Assembly (NCBI GenBank): GCA_036498905.1
Contig: DASYER010000032.1
Location: forward strand, 148,629 to 212,628
Reading direction: 5' to 3'
Length of the DNA: 64,000 nt
Source: DAIDKA01 sp036498905
GTDB taxonomy: Bacteria > Pseudomonadota > Gammaproteobacteria > Steroidobacterales > Steroidobacteraceae
Shown: positions 50,848 through 59,273 of the stretch, in pieces
Layout of the letters: every line of letters begins with the position of its first letter
Position numbering within the stretch: position 1 is the stretch's first letter
The notes under the pieces: generated by a model
Told to the model about the DNA's origin: nothing
Seen by the model: only the letters and a program-made list of their open reading frames with translations
The model's database searches: none
Position numbers and translations under genes: made by a program

Positions 50848-52425
50848 GTGCTGCCGATCGTAGCGCTGGTCGGCCGTCCCAACGTCGGCAAGTCGACTCT
50901 GTTCAATACCCTGACGCGCACGCGCGATGCCATCGTGGCCGACGTGCCCGGGGTCACGCGTGACCGGCAGTACGGCTACGGGCAGTTCGGATCCGGCAGC
51001 TATGTGGTCATCGACACCGGCGGCCTGGTGATCGAGAACCCTTCCGTCATCGAGAGCCAGATGCGTATCCAGACGGAGCGCGCGGTGGCCGAGGCGGATC
51101 GACTCGTGTTCATCGTCGATGCGCGCGCCGGCCTGACGCCTCAGGATGAGATCATCGCGCGCGAGCTGCGCCGCTCGGGCAAGCCCATCGTTCTTGCTGT
51201 CAACAAGATCGAGAGCCTCGATGCGCAGGTGGCGGTCAGTGAGTTCCACAGGCTCGGACTGGGTGAACCGGCTCCGATCGCCGCGACTCACGGCCAGGGC
51301 ATCCGCGAACTCATGTCGGTAGTGCTCGCCGGCTGCGATGAGAGCGTACGCGAGGACTCGATCGACGATGCGATTCGGATCGCCGTCATCGGGCGCCCGA
51401 ATGTCGGCAAGTCCACCCTCATCAATCGTCTGCTGGGTGAAGAGCGGGTCATTGCGAGCGACGAACCCGGCACAACGCGCGACAGCATCCTGGTGCCGTT
51501 CAAACGCGACGATCGGGACTTCGTACTGATCGATACAGCGGGCATCCGCCGCCGCTCGAAGGTTGATGATCTGATCGAGAAGGTCAGTGTCGCGAAGACC
51601 TTGCAGGCGATGGATCACGCGCACGTCGTGGTGATGGTACTGGATGCCCATGACCTGATCGGTGAACAGGACGCGAGCGTGCTCGGCATGGCGCTGCAGC
51701 GTGGGCGCGCCCTGCTCATCGCCATCAACAAATGGGATGGTATCCCCACCGAGCAGCGCGACGAAATCCGGCGTCAACTGGCTTTGAAACTGGATTTCGT
51801 GCCGTATGCCCCGCTGCATTTCATTTCGGCGCGGCACGGCACCGGGGTGGGCGAATTGGTCCAGTCTGCCGTTCGTGGCTTCGAGTCCGCCATGCGCGAA
51901 ATGCCGACCCGGATTCTGAACAAGGCACTGGAGAGCGCGCTGGAGGCCCATCAGCCGCCGCTGGTGCACGGCCGGCGCATCAAACTGCGCTACGTTCACC
52001 AGGGCGGGCGCAATCCGCCACGTATCATCGTGCATGGCAGCCAGGCGGAGCGCGTGCCGGATGCCTACATGCGCTACCTCGGCAATTACTTTCGCAAGGT
52101 CTTCGAGCTGTACGCGACACCGATCGTCGTCGAGTTCAGATCGGATGCAAATCCCTTCAGCGAGCGCAAGACCGAACACAAGGTCGGCCATCGGCCGCGC
52201 CGCAAGGGTACTGCCGGCGTTGGGCACCGAGGCGCGGCACTGGCGAAAATCGCCGGAATGAAAGTGGCCCGCAAGAAAAAGGCGGCGACCGCGAATGACG
52301 GTCCGCGTCCGGCGCGCGCGCGGCCGACGGCACCGAAGCGCGGCGGATCGGGCAAAGGCGGCAGCGCGCGGGCCGGCAAAGGTCGCAGTGGCGCAGCGGC
52401 GAGTCGGGGCGCGAAGCGCCGATAG
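50848..52425 (+). CDS. der: Ribosome biogenesis GTPase Der (EngA)
   Basis: 525-residue double-GTPase needed for 50S assembly. Domain 1 has GRPNVGKST (residues 9-17), DVPGVTRD and NKIE; domain 2 repeats GRPNVGKSTLINRLL, DEPGTTRDSI, IDTAGIRRRSKV and NKWD; a KH-like domain follows (FHFISARHG... KLRYVHQGGRNPPRIIVHG). The last 80 residues after PFSERKTEHKVG are a Lys/Arg/Ala/Gly-rich tail, longer than in E. coli Der (490 residues in total). Starts at a GTG at 50848; no better start fits. Ends 18 bases from the convergent M23 gene. Confidence 0.96.
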   Translation: MLPIVALVGRPNVGKSTLFNTLTRTRDAIVADVPGVTRDRQYGYGQFGSGSYVVIDTGGLVIENPSVIESQMRIQTERAVAEADRLVFIVDARAGLTPQDEIIARELRRSGKPIVLAVNKIESLDAQVAVSEFHRLGLGEPAPIAATHGQGIRELMSVVLAGCDESVREDSIDDAIRIAVIGRPNVGKSTLINRLLGEERVIASDEPGTTRDSILVPFKRDDRDFVLIDTAGIRRRSKVDDLIEKVSVAKTLQAMDHAHVVVMVLDAHDLIGEQDASVLGMALQRGRALLIAINKWDGIPTEQRDEIRRQLALKLDFVPYAPLHFISARHGTGVGELVQSAVRGFESAMREMPTRILNKALESALEAHQPPLVHGRRIKLRYVHQGGRNPPRIIVHGSQAERVPDAYMRYLGNYFRKVFELYATPIVVEFRSDANPFSERKTEHKVGHRPRRKGTAGVGHRGAALAKIAGMKVARKKKAATANDGPRPARARPTAPKRGGSGKGGSARAGKGRSGAAASRGAKRR

Positions 52426-52443
52426 TCGCGCCCGCCGGCGTGC

Positions 52444-53304
52444 TCAACGCGTACGGATCCGCGGGTGTACCGGCGGCAGGAACAGCGCCGGGTCGACAAA
52501 TTCCTGATTGAGAACCACCGCGAAATGAAGGTGCGGCCCGGTCACACGGCCGGTCTTGCCGACCTTGCCGATGACCTGACCGCGATGGACCACATCCCCG
52601 GCATGAACGCCGATCACGCTCAGATGGCAGTACACCGTCAGCAGTCCTTGGCCGTGATCAAGGATTACGGTGTTGCCGTTGAAGAAGTAATCACCGGTGT
52701 CCACGACCGTGCCGTCTGCGGCGGCCAGTATCGGTGTGCCGACCGGCGCCGCGATGTCCATGCCGGTATGAGGATTGCGGGCCTCGCCATTGAACACGCG
52801 GCGCAGGCCAAATGAGCTGGAGCGGATTCCGGGTACGGGCTGCAGCAGCGCGAGGTTTCCCGCCGGCGCGCTGAAGGTTGCGATCGCGGCGTGAATGCGG
52901 GTGCGTTCCTGCGCGGCGCGGCTGGCGTCCTGCGCCGACAGGTCGACCTGGCTCGGGGCCACGGTCAGGCGTTGCACCGTGTAGGTCTTCGGACCAATGG
53001 GAAAGTGCTCGGCCGCGCCGTCTTGCACCTCAAGCGTCGCCGCTCCGAGCTTCGCATCCAGCCCGATGCCGACCACGGCCAGCCACCTGCCGTCACGACG
53101 GATCACCATCGCGCGATGCTGCCCGAATGTCGCGACCGGTGCGGCATCGGACGGGCCGGGCAGGGCGATGATACGCACGCCGCCGGGCACACTTTCACTG
53201 TGCGGCAGGTCGGTCGCCGCAGGGGTCGCGGCGCAGGCGCCAACGACGGCGGCCAGCGCCATGACGGCACCGACGAACTGCTGCAGAGTCTGCCGCGGAC
53301 TCAT
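52444..53304 (-). CDS. M23-family peptidase, probable lipoprotein
   Basis: 286-residue exported LytM/M23 zinc endopeptidase. The signal peptide carries a possible lipobox ending at Cys24 (VVGAC). Residues 45-130 form an N-terminal beta domain, and the catalytic domain has the zinc ligands His179 and Asp183 (HTGMD) and the HLH motif at 258-260 (PHLHF), so it should be active, unlike degenerate EnvC/NlpD factors. It likely cleaves peptidoglycan cross-links. The ATG at 53304 overlaps the xseA stop (ATGA), so the two are coupled although functionally unrelated. Confidence 0.92.
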   Translation of the reverse strand: MSPRQTLQQFVGAVMALAAVVGACAATPAATDLPHSESVPGGVRIIALPGPSDAAPVATFGQHRAMVIRRDGRWLAVVGIGLDAKLGAATLEVQDGAAEHFPIGPKTYTVQRLTVAPSQVDLSAQDASRAAQERTRIHAAIATFSAPAGNLALLQPVPGIRSSSFGLRRVFNGEARNPHTGMDIAAPVGTPILAAADGTVVDTGDYFFNGNTVILDHGQGLLTVYCHLSVIGVHAGDVVHRGQVIGKVGKTGRVTGPHLHFAVVLNQEFVDPALFLPPVHPRIRTR

Positions 53305-54656
53305 GAGTCGTTGCCGGCATCATGGCCGGTCACCCGGGCGCGGATGGCGCCGCGCAGCACCAGCGCGCGGATCTCATCCCCCACCGCCACCGTGCCGGCA
53401 TCGGTGACCACGCGGCCATCCGCGCGCATGACCACGGCGAAGCCGCGGCCTAAGGTGGCCAGCGGGCTGACCGCGTCGAGTTTGTGCTGGGCGAGATTCA
53501 GGCGGTGCACGCTGGCTTCGACGCGGCGCTGCCACGCATGTTGCAGCCGCATGCGCAGTTGTACGTTGCGCCCATCCAGTGCGGCCACGCGTCGTGCGGG
53601 AGTGGCCTGCAGCAGCTGTGTCAGGGCGTGACTCAGACGGATGTTCTGCTGCTGGAGTCGAGACTGCAGCGCCTTGCGCAGCCTTTGTTCCAACTCATCC
53701 AGACGCTGCGCGCTGTGGCTCAAGCGAACGCCGGGATGCATCCGCTGCAGGCGGTGGCGCAGGTGCCCCAGCAGCTGACCGGCCGTGCGCAGCTCGCGCC
53801 GCCCCGACTGGACCAGCCGCTCACCTATGCGGCGCAGCGTGCCGAGCAGCTCCTGGCGGTCGGGAACCACCAGTTCGGCTGCCCCGGAGGGCGTCGGGGC
53901 GCGCACGTCGGCGACGAAATCGGCGATGGTGAAGTCGATTTCGTGGCCGACCCCGCTGACCACCGGCAGGGCGCTCGCGCGGATGGCCCGCGCCACGCCC
54001 TCGTCATTGAAGGCCCACAGGTCTTCGAGGGAGCCGCCGCCACGCGCCAGGATGATGACGTCGCACTCCGCGCGTGCCGAGGCCAGCTGCAGGGCCTGGA
54101 TCAGGGCCGGCACGGCGGCGGCCCCCTGCACCGGCGTGGGGTAGATCAATACCTGGGCCGGCGGATAGCGGCGCTTGAGGATATGCAGCACATCGCGGAT
54201 CGCGGCACCGCTGGGGGAGGTGATGACCCCGATGCGACGCGGGAAGCGGGGCAGCGGTCGCTTCAGTTCGGGTGCAAACAGCCCTTCGGCAACCAACCGC
54301 GCCTTCAGGCGTTCGAATTCACGTTTCAGCGCGCCGACTCCGGCCTCTTCCATGAGATCGACGATCATCTGGTAGTCGCCGCGGGGCTCGTACAGGCTGA
54401 CTCGACCGCGCACCAGCACCAGCTGCCCGGATTTGGGGGTGAACCCCAGGTTCATATTGCGCTGGCGGAACATGGCCCCGCGGATCTGCGCTTCCTTGTC
54501 CTTCAGCGTGAAATACCAGTGTCCCGAGGCCGGCTGGGTGAAATTCGACAGCTCCGCTTCCAGCCAGATGACGGCCAGACCGCGCTCCAGCAGCAGCCGG
54601 ACCTCGCGGTTCAGCCGGGAGACGGTGAAGACGGTGCGCTCAGGGGTTTGGGACAT
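53301..54656 (-). CDS. xseA: Exodeoxyribonuclease VII large subunit
   Basis: 451-residue large subunit of the enzyme that degrades single-stranded DNA from both ends. The N-terminal OB-fold (LSNFTQPASGHWYFTLKDKEAQIRGAMFRQR) is followed by the catalytic region RIGVITSPSGAAIRDVLHILKRRYP, IILARGGGSLEDLWAFNDE and VVSGVGHEIDFTIADFVADVRAPTPSGAAEL, then a long coiled-coil tail. Length equals E. coli XseA (456). xseB is not in the window. It is divergent from guaB across 59 bases, the conserved arrangement. Confidence 0.97.
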   Translation of the reverse strand: MSQTPERTVFTVSRLNREVRLLLERGLAVIWLEAELSNFTQPASGHWYFTLKDKEAQIRGAMFRQRNMNLGFTPKSGQLVLVRGRVSLYEPRGDYQMIVDLMEEAGVGALKREFERLKARLVAEGLFAPELKRPLPRFPRRIGVITSPSGAAIRDVLHILKRRYPPAQVLIYPTPVQGAAAVPALIQALQLASARAECDVIILARGGGSLEDLWAFNDEGVARAIRASALPVVSGVGHEIDFTIADFVADVRAPTPSGAAELVVPDRQELLGTLRRIGERLVQSGRRELRTAGQLLGHLRHRLQRMHPGVRLSHSAQRLDELEQRLRKALQSRLQQQNIRLSHALTQLLQATPARRVAALDGRNVQLRMRLQHAWQRRVEASVHRLNLAQHKLDAVSPLATLGRGFAVVMRADGRVVTDAGTVAVGDEIRALVLRGAIRARVTGHDAGNDS

Positions 54657-54715
54657 ATCCCATGGTATCGCGCTTTGCGGGTTTACCCGACCCCGGTGAG
54701 TGCGTAGAATGGGAC

Positions 54716-56182
54716 ATGCGAATCCTCGAAGAAGCCCTGACTTTCGACGACGTCCTGTTGGTGCCGGCCCATTCCACGGTGCTGCCCCGCGAAGTCGATC
54801 TTTCCACCACCCTCACCCGCAGTATCAGGCTGGGATTACCCGTCCTGTCAGCCGCCATGGATACCGTGACCGAGGCGCGCCTCGCCATCACGATTGCCCA
54901 GGAAGGCGGTCTGGGCATCATCCACAAGAACATGCCCATCGACGCCCAGGCGCGTGAAGTCGCCAGGGTCAAGAAATTCGAAAGCGGCGTGATTCGTGAT
55001 CCGATCACCGTGCCCCCCGGCATGACCATCCGCGAAGTGCTGCAGCTGACGCGCTCACGTGGCATCTCCGGAGTGCCGGTCGTGGATGGCAGCAGGGTCG
55101 TGGGCATCGTGACCCACCGTGATCTGCGGTTCGAGGAGAAGCTCGACGCACCGGTTTCCTCGGTCATGACCCCGCAGCATCGACTGATCACCGTGCGCGA
55201 GAATGCCCCGAAGGAGGAAGTCCTGACCCTGCTGCACAAGCATCGCATCGAGAAGGTGCTGGTGGTGGGCGAGGATTCCGAGCTCAAGGGCATGATCACG
55301 GTGAAGGATTTCCAGAAGGCGACCGACTATCCGCGCGCCAGCAAGGATGAAACCGGCCGGCTGCGCGTCGGTGCGGCGGTGGGGACCGCAGCGGATACGC
55401 TCGAGCGCGTAGCGGCGTTGAGCGGCGCCGGGGCGGACGTCGTGGTGGTGGATACCAGCCATGGACACCATCAGGGCGTGATCGACATGGTCCGGCAGAT
55501 CAAGCAGCGCTGGCCGCAGCTGCAGGTGATCGCCGGCAATATCGTCACCGCCGAGGCGGCCCGCGACCTGGCCGAAGCCGGCGCGGATGCGGTCAAGGTG
55601 GGCATTGGTCCGGGGTCGATCTGCACGACCCGTATCGTCGCCGGTGTCGGTGTGCCGCAGATCAGCGCGGTCTCGAATGTGGCGCGTGCGCTGGAGGGCA
55701 CCGGGGTGCCGGTGATTGCTGATGGCGGCATCCGCTTCTCGGGTGATCTTGCCAAGGCCATTGCCGCGGGCGCCCATGCCGTCATGATCGGTGGCATGTT
55801 CGCCGGTACCGAGGAATCCCCCGGTGAGGTCGAGCTATATCAGGGCGCATCGTACAAGGCCTACCGCGGCATGGGATCGCTGGGTGCGATGGCGGACAAG
55901 CACGGCAGTGCCGACCGTTACTTCCAGGATGCCGCCAGCGAACTTGAGAAGCTCGTGCCCGAGGGCATCGAGGGTCGCGTTGCCTACAAGGGCAGCCTGG
56001 TGTCCATCCTGTACCAGCTGGCCGGTGGCCTGCGCGCCGCAATGGGATATACCGGAAGCGCCTCGATCGAGATCATGCGCACCCGGCCGAAATTCGTGCG
56101 CATCACCAACGCGGGTGTCCGCGAAAGCCACGTGCATGACGTGACCATCACCAAAGAAGCGCCCAACTACCGCGTTTCCTAA
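54716..56182 (+). CDS. guaB: Inosine-5'-monophosphate dehydrogenase
   Basis: 488-residue NAD-dependent enzyme that converts IMP to XMP, the committed step of guanine nucleotide synthesis. The barrel begins EEALTFDDVLLVPAHSTVLP; two CBS domains occupy about residues 90-205 (TIREVLQLTRSRGISGVPVVD and HRIEKVLVVGEDSELKGMITV); the catalytic loop is VGIGPGSICTTRIVAGVGVPQ with the active-site cysteine; ADGGIRFSGDLAKAIAAGAHAVMIGG and GMGSLGAM close the barrel. The ATG at 54716 starts the conserved N-terminus; the open frame upstream overlaps the xseA promoter region. guaA follows 11 bases later. Confidence 0.97.
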   Translation: MRILEEALTFDDVLLVPAHSTVLPREVDLSTTLTRSIRLGLPVLSAAMDTVTEARLAITIAQEGGLGIIHKNMPIDAQAREVARVKKFESGVIRDPITVPPGMTIREVLQLTRSRGISGVPVVDGSRVVGIVTHRDLRFEEKLDAPVSSVMTPQHRLITVRENAPKEEVLTLLHKHRIEKVLVVGEDSELKGMITVKDFQKATDYPRASKDETGRLRVGAAVGTAADTLERVAALSGAGADVVVVDTSHGHHQGVIDMVRQIKQRWPQLQVIAGNIVTAEAARDLAEAGADAVKVGIGPGSICTTRIVAGVGVPQISAVSNVARALEGTGVPVIADGGIRFSGDLAKAIAAGAHAVMIGGMFAGTEESPGEVELYQGASYKAYRGMGSLGAMADKHGSADRYFQDAASELEKLVPEGIEGRVAYKGSLVSILYQLAGGLRAAMGYTGSASIEIMRTRPKFVRITNAGVRESHVHDVTITKEAPNYRVS

Positions 56183-56193
56183 GCTCAGCGAAG

Positions 56194-57783
56194 ATGACGA
56201 CCCAAACAGTCGCGGATATCCACGCGCACCGGATTCTTATTCTCGATTTCGGCGCGCAATACACCCAGCTCATCGCCCGCCGGGTGCGTGAGTCGGGGGT
56301 GTACTGCGAGATCCACCCCTGGGATATCTCCGATTCCGTGGTGCGCGCCTTTGCCCCGCGTGGCGTGATTCTTTCGGGCGGCCCGGAGTCAGTCACCGAT
56401 GCACAGCCGCCGCGCGCCCCGGCCGCGGTGTTTGAACTGGGAGTGCCGGTCCTGGGCATCTGCTACGGCATGCAGACCATGGCCCAGCAGCTGGGCGGGC
56501 AGGTGGTCGCGGGCCTGACGCGCGAGTTCGGTTATGCCGAAGTCGTGGTAGGCGCTCAGTGCCGGCTGCTCGATGGGCTGAGCGATCGAGTCGATGGCGA
56601 AGGCCACGCGGTGCTGGATGTGTGGATGAGTCACGGCGATCGGGTCGCGCAGTTGCCCGACGGGTTTTCCGCCACAGCCGCTTCCGCGAACGCACCCCTG
56701 GCCGCAATGAGCGATGAACGGCGCCGCTACTACGGCGTCCAGTTTCATCCTGAGGTGACGCACACTTTGCAGGGCGCACGGCTGCTCGAGCGCTTCGTGC
56801 GCGAGATCTGTGCCTGCGATGCACTGTGGAGCGTGGGCAATATCATCGAAGATGCCGTCGAGCGCGTACGGGCGCAAACCGGTGACGGCAGAGTACTGCT
56901 CGGGCTCTCGGGCGGCGTCGATTCCAGTGTCGTCGCGGCGCTGTTGCACCGCGCGATCGGCGGGCGCCTGGTGTGCGTGTTCGTGGATCATGGTCTGATG
57001 CGCCTCGGGGAGGGTGATGAGGTCATGCGCACCTTCGCGCAGAACCTGGGCGTCAGGGTCATCCGCGTCGATGCCGCGGAGCGCTTCCTGGCCGCGCTGA
57101 AGGGCGTCACCGACCCGGAGGCAAAACGCAAGATCATCGGTGGCCTGTTCGTCGAAGTCTTCGAAGAAGAATCAAACAAGCTCAAGGATGTGGATTTCCT
57201 CGCCCAGGGAACCATCTACCCGGATGTAATCGAGTCCGCGGGCAGCAAGACCGGCAAGGCGCATGTCATCAAATCCCACCACAACGTAGGGGGACTGCCG
57301 GCGCATATGCGCCTGAAGCTGGTGGAACCGCTGCGCGAATTGTTCAAGGACGAGGTGCGGCGCCTCGGCACTGAGCTGGGGCTGCCGCACTCCATGGTGT
57401 ACCGGCATCCCTTCCCCGGACCGGGCCTTGGCGTGCGAATCCTCGGCGAGGTGCGCCAGGAGTTTGCGGACCTGCTGCGCCGCGCCGACGCCATCTTCAT
57501 CGAAGAGCTGCGACGGCACGACCTGTACGATCGCACCAGCCAGGCGTTCGCCGTGTTCCTTCCGGTGCGCTCGGTAGGCGTCATGGGGGATGGCCGCCGT
57601 TACGATTATGTCGTCGCGCTGCGCGCCGTCGAGACCATCGATTTCATGACCGCGCACTGGGCGCGGCTGCCCTACGATTTCCTGGCTGAGGTGTCGCTGC
57701 GCATCGTCAATGAAGTGCCGGGCATTTCGCGCGTGGTCTACGACATTTCAGGAAAGCCGCCCGCAACCATCGAGTGGGAGTGA
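56194..57783 (+). CDS. guaA: GMP synthase (glutamine-hydrolysing)
   Basis: 529-residue enzyme that aminates XMP to GMP. The N-terminal class I amidotransferase has the catalytic cysteine in LGICYGMQTM and the His-Glu pair in GVQFHPEVTH. The ATP-pyrophosphatase domain has the P-loop GLSGGVDSSVVAALLHRAIG near residue 232. The dimerisation domain contains RHPFPGPGLGVRILGEV and ends with the conserved PPATIEWE. Second gene of the guaB-guaA operon. The region after its stop changes character to accessory genes. Confidence 0.97.
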   Translation: MTTQTVADIHAHRILILDFGAQYTQLIARRVRESGVYCEIHPWDISDSVVRAFAPRGVILSGGPESVTDAQPPRAPAAVFELGVPVLGICYGMQTMAQQLGGQVVAGLTREFGYAEVVVGAQCRLLDGLSDRVDGEGHAVLDVWMSHGDRVAQLPDGFSATAASANAPLAAMSDERRRYYGVQFHPEVTHTLQGARLLERFVREICACDALWSVGNIIEDAVERVRAQTGDGRVLLGLSGGVDSSVVAALLHRAIGGRLVCVFVDHGLMRLGEGDEVMRTFAQNLGVRVIRVDAAERFLAALKGVTDPEAKRKIIGGLFVEVFEEESNKLKDVDFLAQGTIYPDVIESAGSKTGKAHVIKSHHNVGGLPAHMRLKLVEPLRELFKDEVRRLGTELGLPHSMVYRHPFPGPGLGVRILGEVRQEFADLLRRADAIFIEELRRHDLYDRTSQAFAVFLPVRSVGVMGDGRRYDYVVALRAVETIDFMTAHWARLPYDFLAEVSLRIVNEVPGISRVVYDISGKPPATIEWE

Positions 57784-57806
57784 GGCAGACTCGGAACACC
57801 TCGAAG

Positions 57807-58361
57807 TTACTTCCGCTTACGTTGAGTGCGCCAGTTGTCGGGTGAAAATATATAGTTATGGCGAGAAACAATCTTCTTCGCGCGCTCCAAGCACTGCAAC
57901 TTCCAAAGGGTTTTTCTGTGCGGTCCGATTTTTAAATCGGCTTCAAGATCAAACGCTTCCTTTCGAGTGAGAAATCCGTGCGCTGCAAGTAGATGCCATC
58001 TTCGTCCTCGCGTCCAGTGGCGACTATCCGACGAGTTGTGGCTCCGAATACGCTTGCGCAGGTCGGTCGTCGCGCCGAGATATACTTCGCCGTGCTCGCT
58101 CAGAAGCAAGTACGTCCAAGCACATGGATGTTCTGCACAAGTCGGCATTTCCTTGCTCGCCTTGCCATTTTTAAGGAGCCCTATGCGTATGAGCCGCTTG
58201 CAAATGGCCTGCCTGCTTCGTTGGTGTATGCCGGCCAACTCCGGGATCGTCACCCCGCTAAGGAAGGCTGCCTCGAGTCTTACCTCCTCGTCCGACAACC
58301 ATGCTTTCCCCTGCCGATCTTTCATCTGAATAGCGCCACTCAGCGGGTGCCCGCCAACCAT
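57807..58361 (-). CDS. GIY-YIG nuclease-like protein with N-terminal HTH
   Basis: 184-residue protein. Residues 22-62 look like a helix-turn-helix (SDEEVRLEAAFLSGVTIPELAGIHQRSRQAICKRL). Residues 82-145 match the GIY-YIG fold: TYLLLSEHGEVYLGATTDLRKRIRSHN, with YLL and YLG in place of GIY and YIG, a basic helix with the conserved Asn, and a candidate catalytic glutamate in LTRKEAFDLEADL. Such single-domain nucleases occur alone and in mobile elements, and the role here is unknown. Starts at 58361 or at the ATG at 58325 are both possible. A -10-like TAAAAT lies at 58375-58380 on this strand. Convergent with guaA and divergent from the toxin-antitoxin pair. Confidence 0.72.
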   Translation of the reverse strand: MVGGHPLSGAIQMKDRQGKAWLSDEEVRLEAAFLSGVTIPELAGIHQRSRQAICKRLIRIGLLKNGKASKEMPTCAEHPCAWTYLLLSEHGEVYLGATTDLRKRIRSHNSSDSRHWTRGRRWHLLAAHGFLTRKEAFDLEADLKIGPHRKTLWKLQCLERAKKIVSRHNYIFSPDNWRTQRKRK

Positions 58362-58398
58362 GTCCTGGGGGGTGATTTTAGCCCGGCAGGCCTATCCG

Positions 58399-58414
58399 CT
58401 TCGACGCGTCGAAG
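58399..58414. repeat. Perfect 16-bp palindrome in a divergent promoter region
   Basis: CTTCGACGCGTCGAAG is an exact inverted repeat with no spacer. It overlaps where the -35 of a GIY-YIG gene promoter would be, given its TAAAAT at 58375-58380, and is 50 bases upstream of the vapBC promoter. Suggests a dimeric regulator's binding site. Confidence 0.5.
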
Positions 58415-58463
58415 GGTGTGCCGCGGAAGCGACGACGGCTGCCGCGCGCTGCTCGACAGCTGA

Positions 58464-58505
58464 TTGCAATTCCGTCTCCTCCTTACTAATATGTGGTTGG
58501 TAAGG
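58464..58505 (+). promoter_or_regulatory. Toxin-antitoxin promoter with overlapping operator
   Basis: TTGCAA (58464-58469) and TAATAT (58487-58492) are 17 bases apart, a near-ideal sigma-70 promoter. An inverted repeat, CCTTACTAA (58481-58489) and TTGGTAAGG (58497-58505), matching at eight of nine pairs, covers the -10 and the start site. This is where AbrB-type antitoxins usually bind to repress their own operon. Confidence 0.65.
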
Positions 58506-58520
58506 ATACGAGGCGAGACC

Positions 58521-58739
58521 ATGAGCACTGATGCGACCTTGACCAGCAAGGGTCAGACCACGATTCCGAAGGACATCCGCGACAGTTTGGGGATGAAATC
58601 GGGCGACCGGATAATGTTTACACTGATGCCGGATGGGACTGTGCTGATGCGGCTTAAAAACAAGAGTGTCATGAGCCTTGCCGGCAGTCTGCGAAAGAGG
58701 GGTAGGAGAGGCGTTCCCGTCGACCAGTTGTCGCGATAA
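58521..58739 (+). CDS. AbrB/SpoVT-type antitoxin (VapB-like)
   Basis: 72-residue DNA-binding antitoxin. Residues 4-45 form a swapped-hairpin AbrB domain: TLTSKGQTTIPKDIRDSLGMKSGDRIMFTLMPDGTVLM. The C-terminal part (SLAGSLRKRGRRGVPVDQLSR) is the flexible tail that blocks the toxin in VapBC complexes. AGGCGAG lies before the ATG at 58521. The stop overlaps the toxin start (TAATG). It should neutralise the PIN-domain toxin and repress the operon through the inverted repeat upstream. The base composition is lower in GC than the flanking housekeeping genes, consistent with acquisition. Confidence 0.9.
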   Translation: MSTDATLTSKGQTTIPKDIRDSLGMKSGDRIMFTLMPDGTVLMRLKNKSVMSLAGSLRKRGRRGVPVDQLSR

Positions 58740-59134
58740 TGATTGGCCTCGACACGAACGTGCTCGTCCGCTTCTTGGTGAAGGATGATCAAGCACAATT
58801 CGATCGAGCACAGAAATTGATCAAGCGGGAAGCGAGCGGGAACGGAGGGGTCTCCATTAGTCTCCTCGTTCTGCTGGAAACCGAATGGGTGCTCCGAAGC
58901 CGTTACAGCTTGAACAAGAACGAGATCGCCGGCGCGCTTTCCGGACTACTCGATTCCAGCGAGGTGCGCATTGAGAACGAGGCCGTCGTGGAACGAGCAT
59001 TGTTCGTATGGAAGGATTCGGTCGCGGAATTTGCCGACTGCCTGATAGGTGAGCGCTACCGAGAACTCGGATGCAGTGCGACGGCGACATTCGATGTGCG
59101 GGCATTGAGACTGGCGGGCTTTGTTGTGGCGTGA
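58739..59134 (+). CDS. PIN-domain RNase toxin (VapC-like)
   Basis: 131-residue ribonuclease toxin. The four acidic residues of the PIN active site are visible: Asp5 (IGLDTNVLVRF), Glu47 (LLETEWVL), Asp100 (EFADCLIG) and Asp119 (TFDVRA). They bind Mg2+, and VapC relatives cut specific tRNAs or rRNA to stop growth. Length is normal and there is no sign of decay, so the module is probably functional. Its ATG overlaps the antitoxin stop. The 139 bases after it show no gene. Confidence 0.9.
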   Translation: MIGLDTNVLVRFLVKDDQAQFDRAQKLIKREASGNGGVSISLLVLLETEWVLRSRYSLNKNEIAGALSGLLDSSEVRIENEAVVERALFVWKDSVAEFADCLIGERYRELGCSATATFDVRALRLAGFVVA

Positions 59135-59273
59135 CGCGCGTGTATCGCCCACTGTCAGCTGATGCTTTGCGATGGGCCAAGCATGGAACATAGCGTATCG
59201 ACTGGCATTAAACGGCATTGCTGCCGATATCGTAAACACCGCGAGAACCTCGGAAACCATTGGTCCTTTGGTG

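Noticed and set aside
50839..52227. A 462-codon open frame antisense to der
   Set aside because: Der is unmistakable on the other strand; the antisense translation is low-complexity and matches no family, as expected for GC-rich DNA.
59135..59273. A gene remnant after the toxin gene
   Set aside because: No frame shows family-like sequence or a start with ribosome site; it looks like plain spacer.
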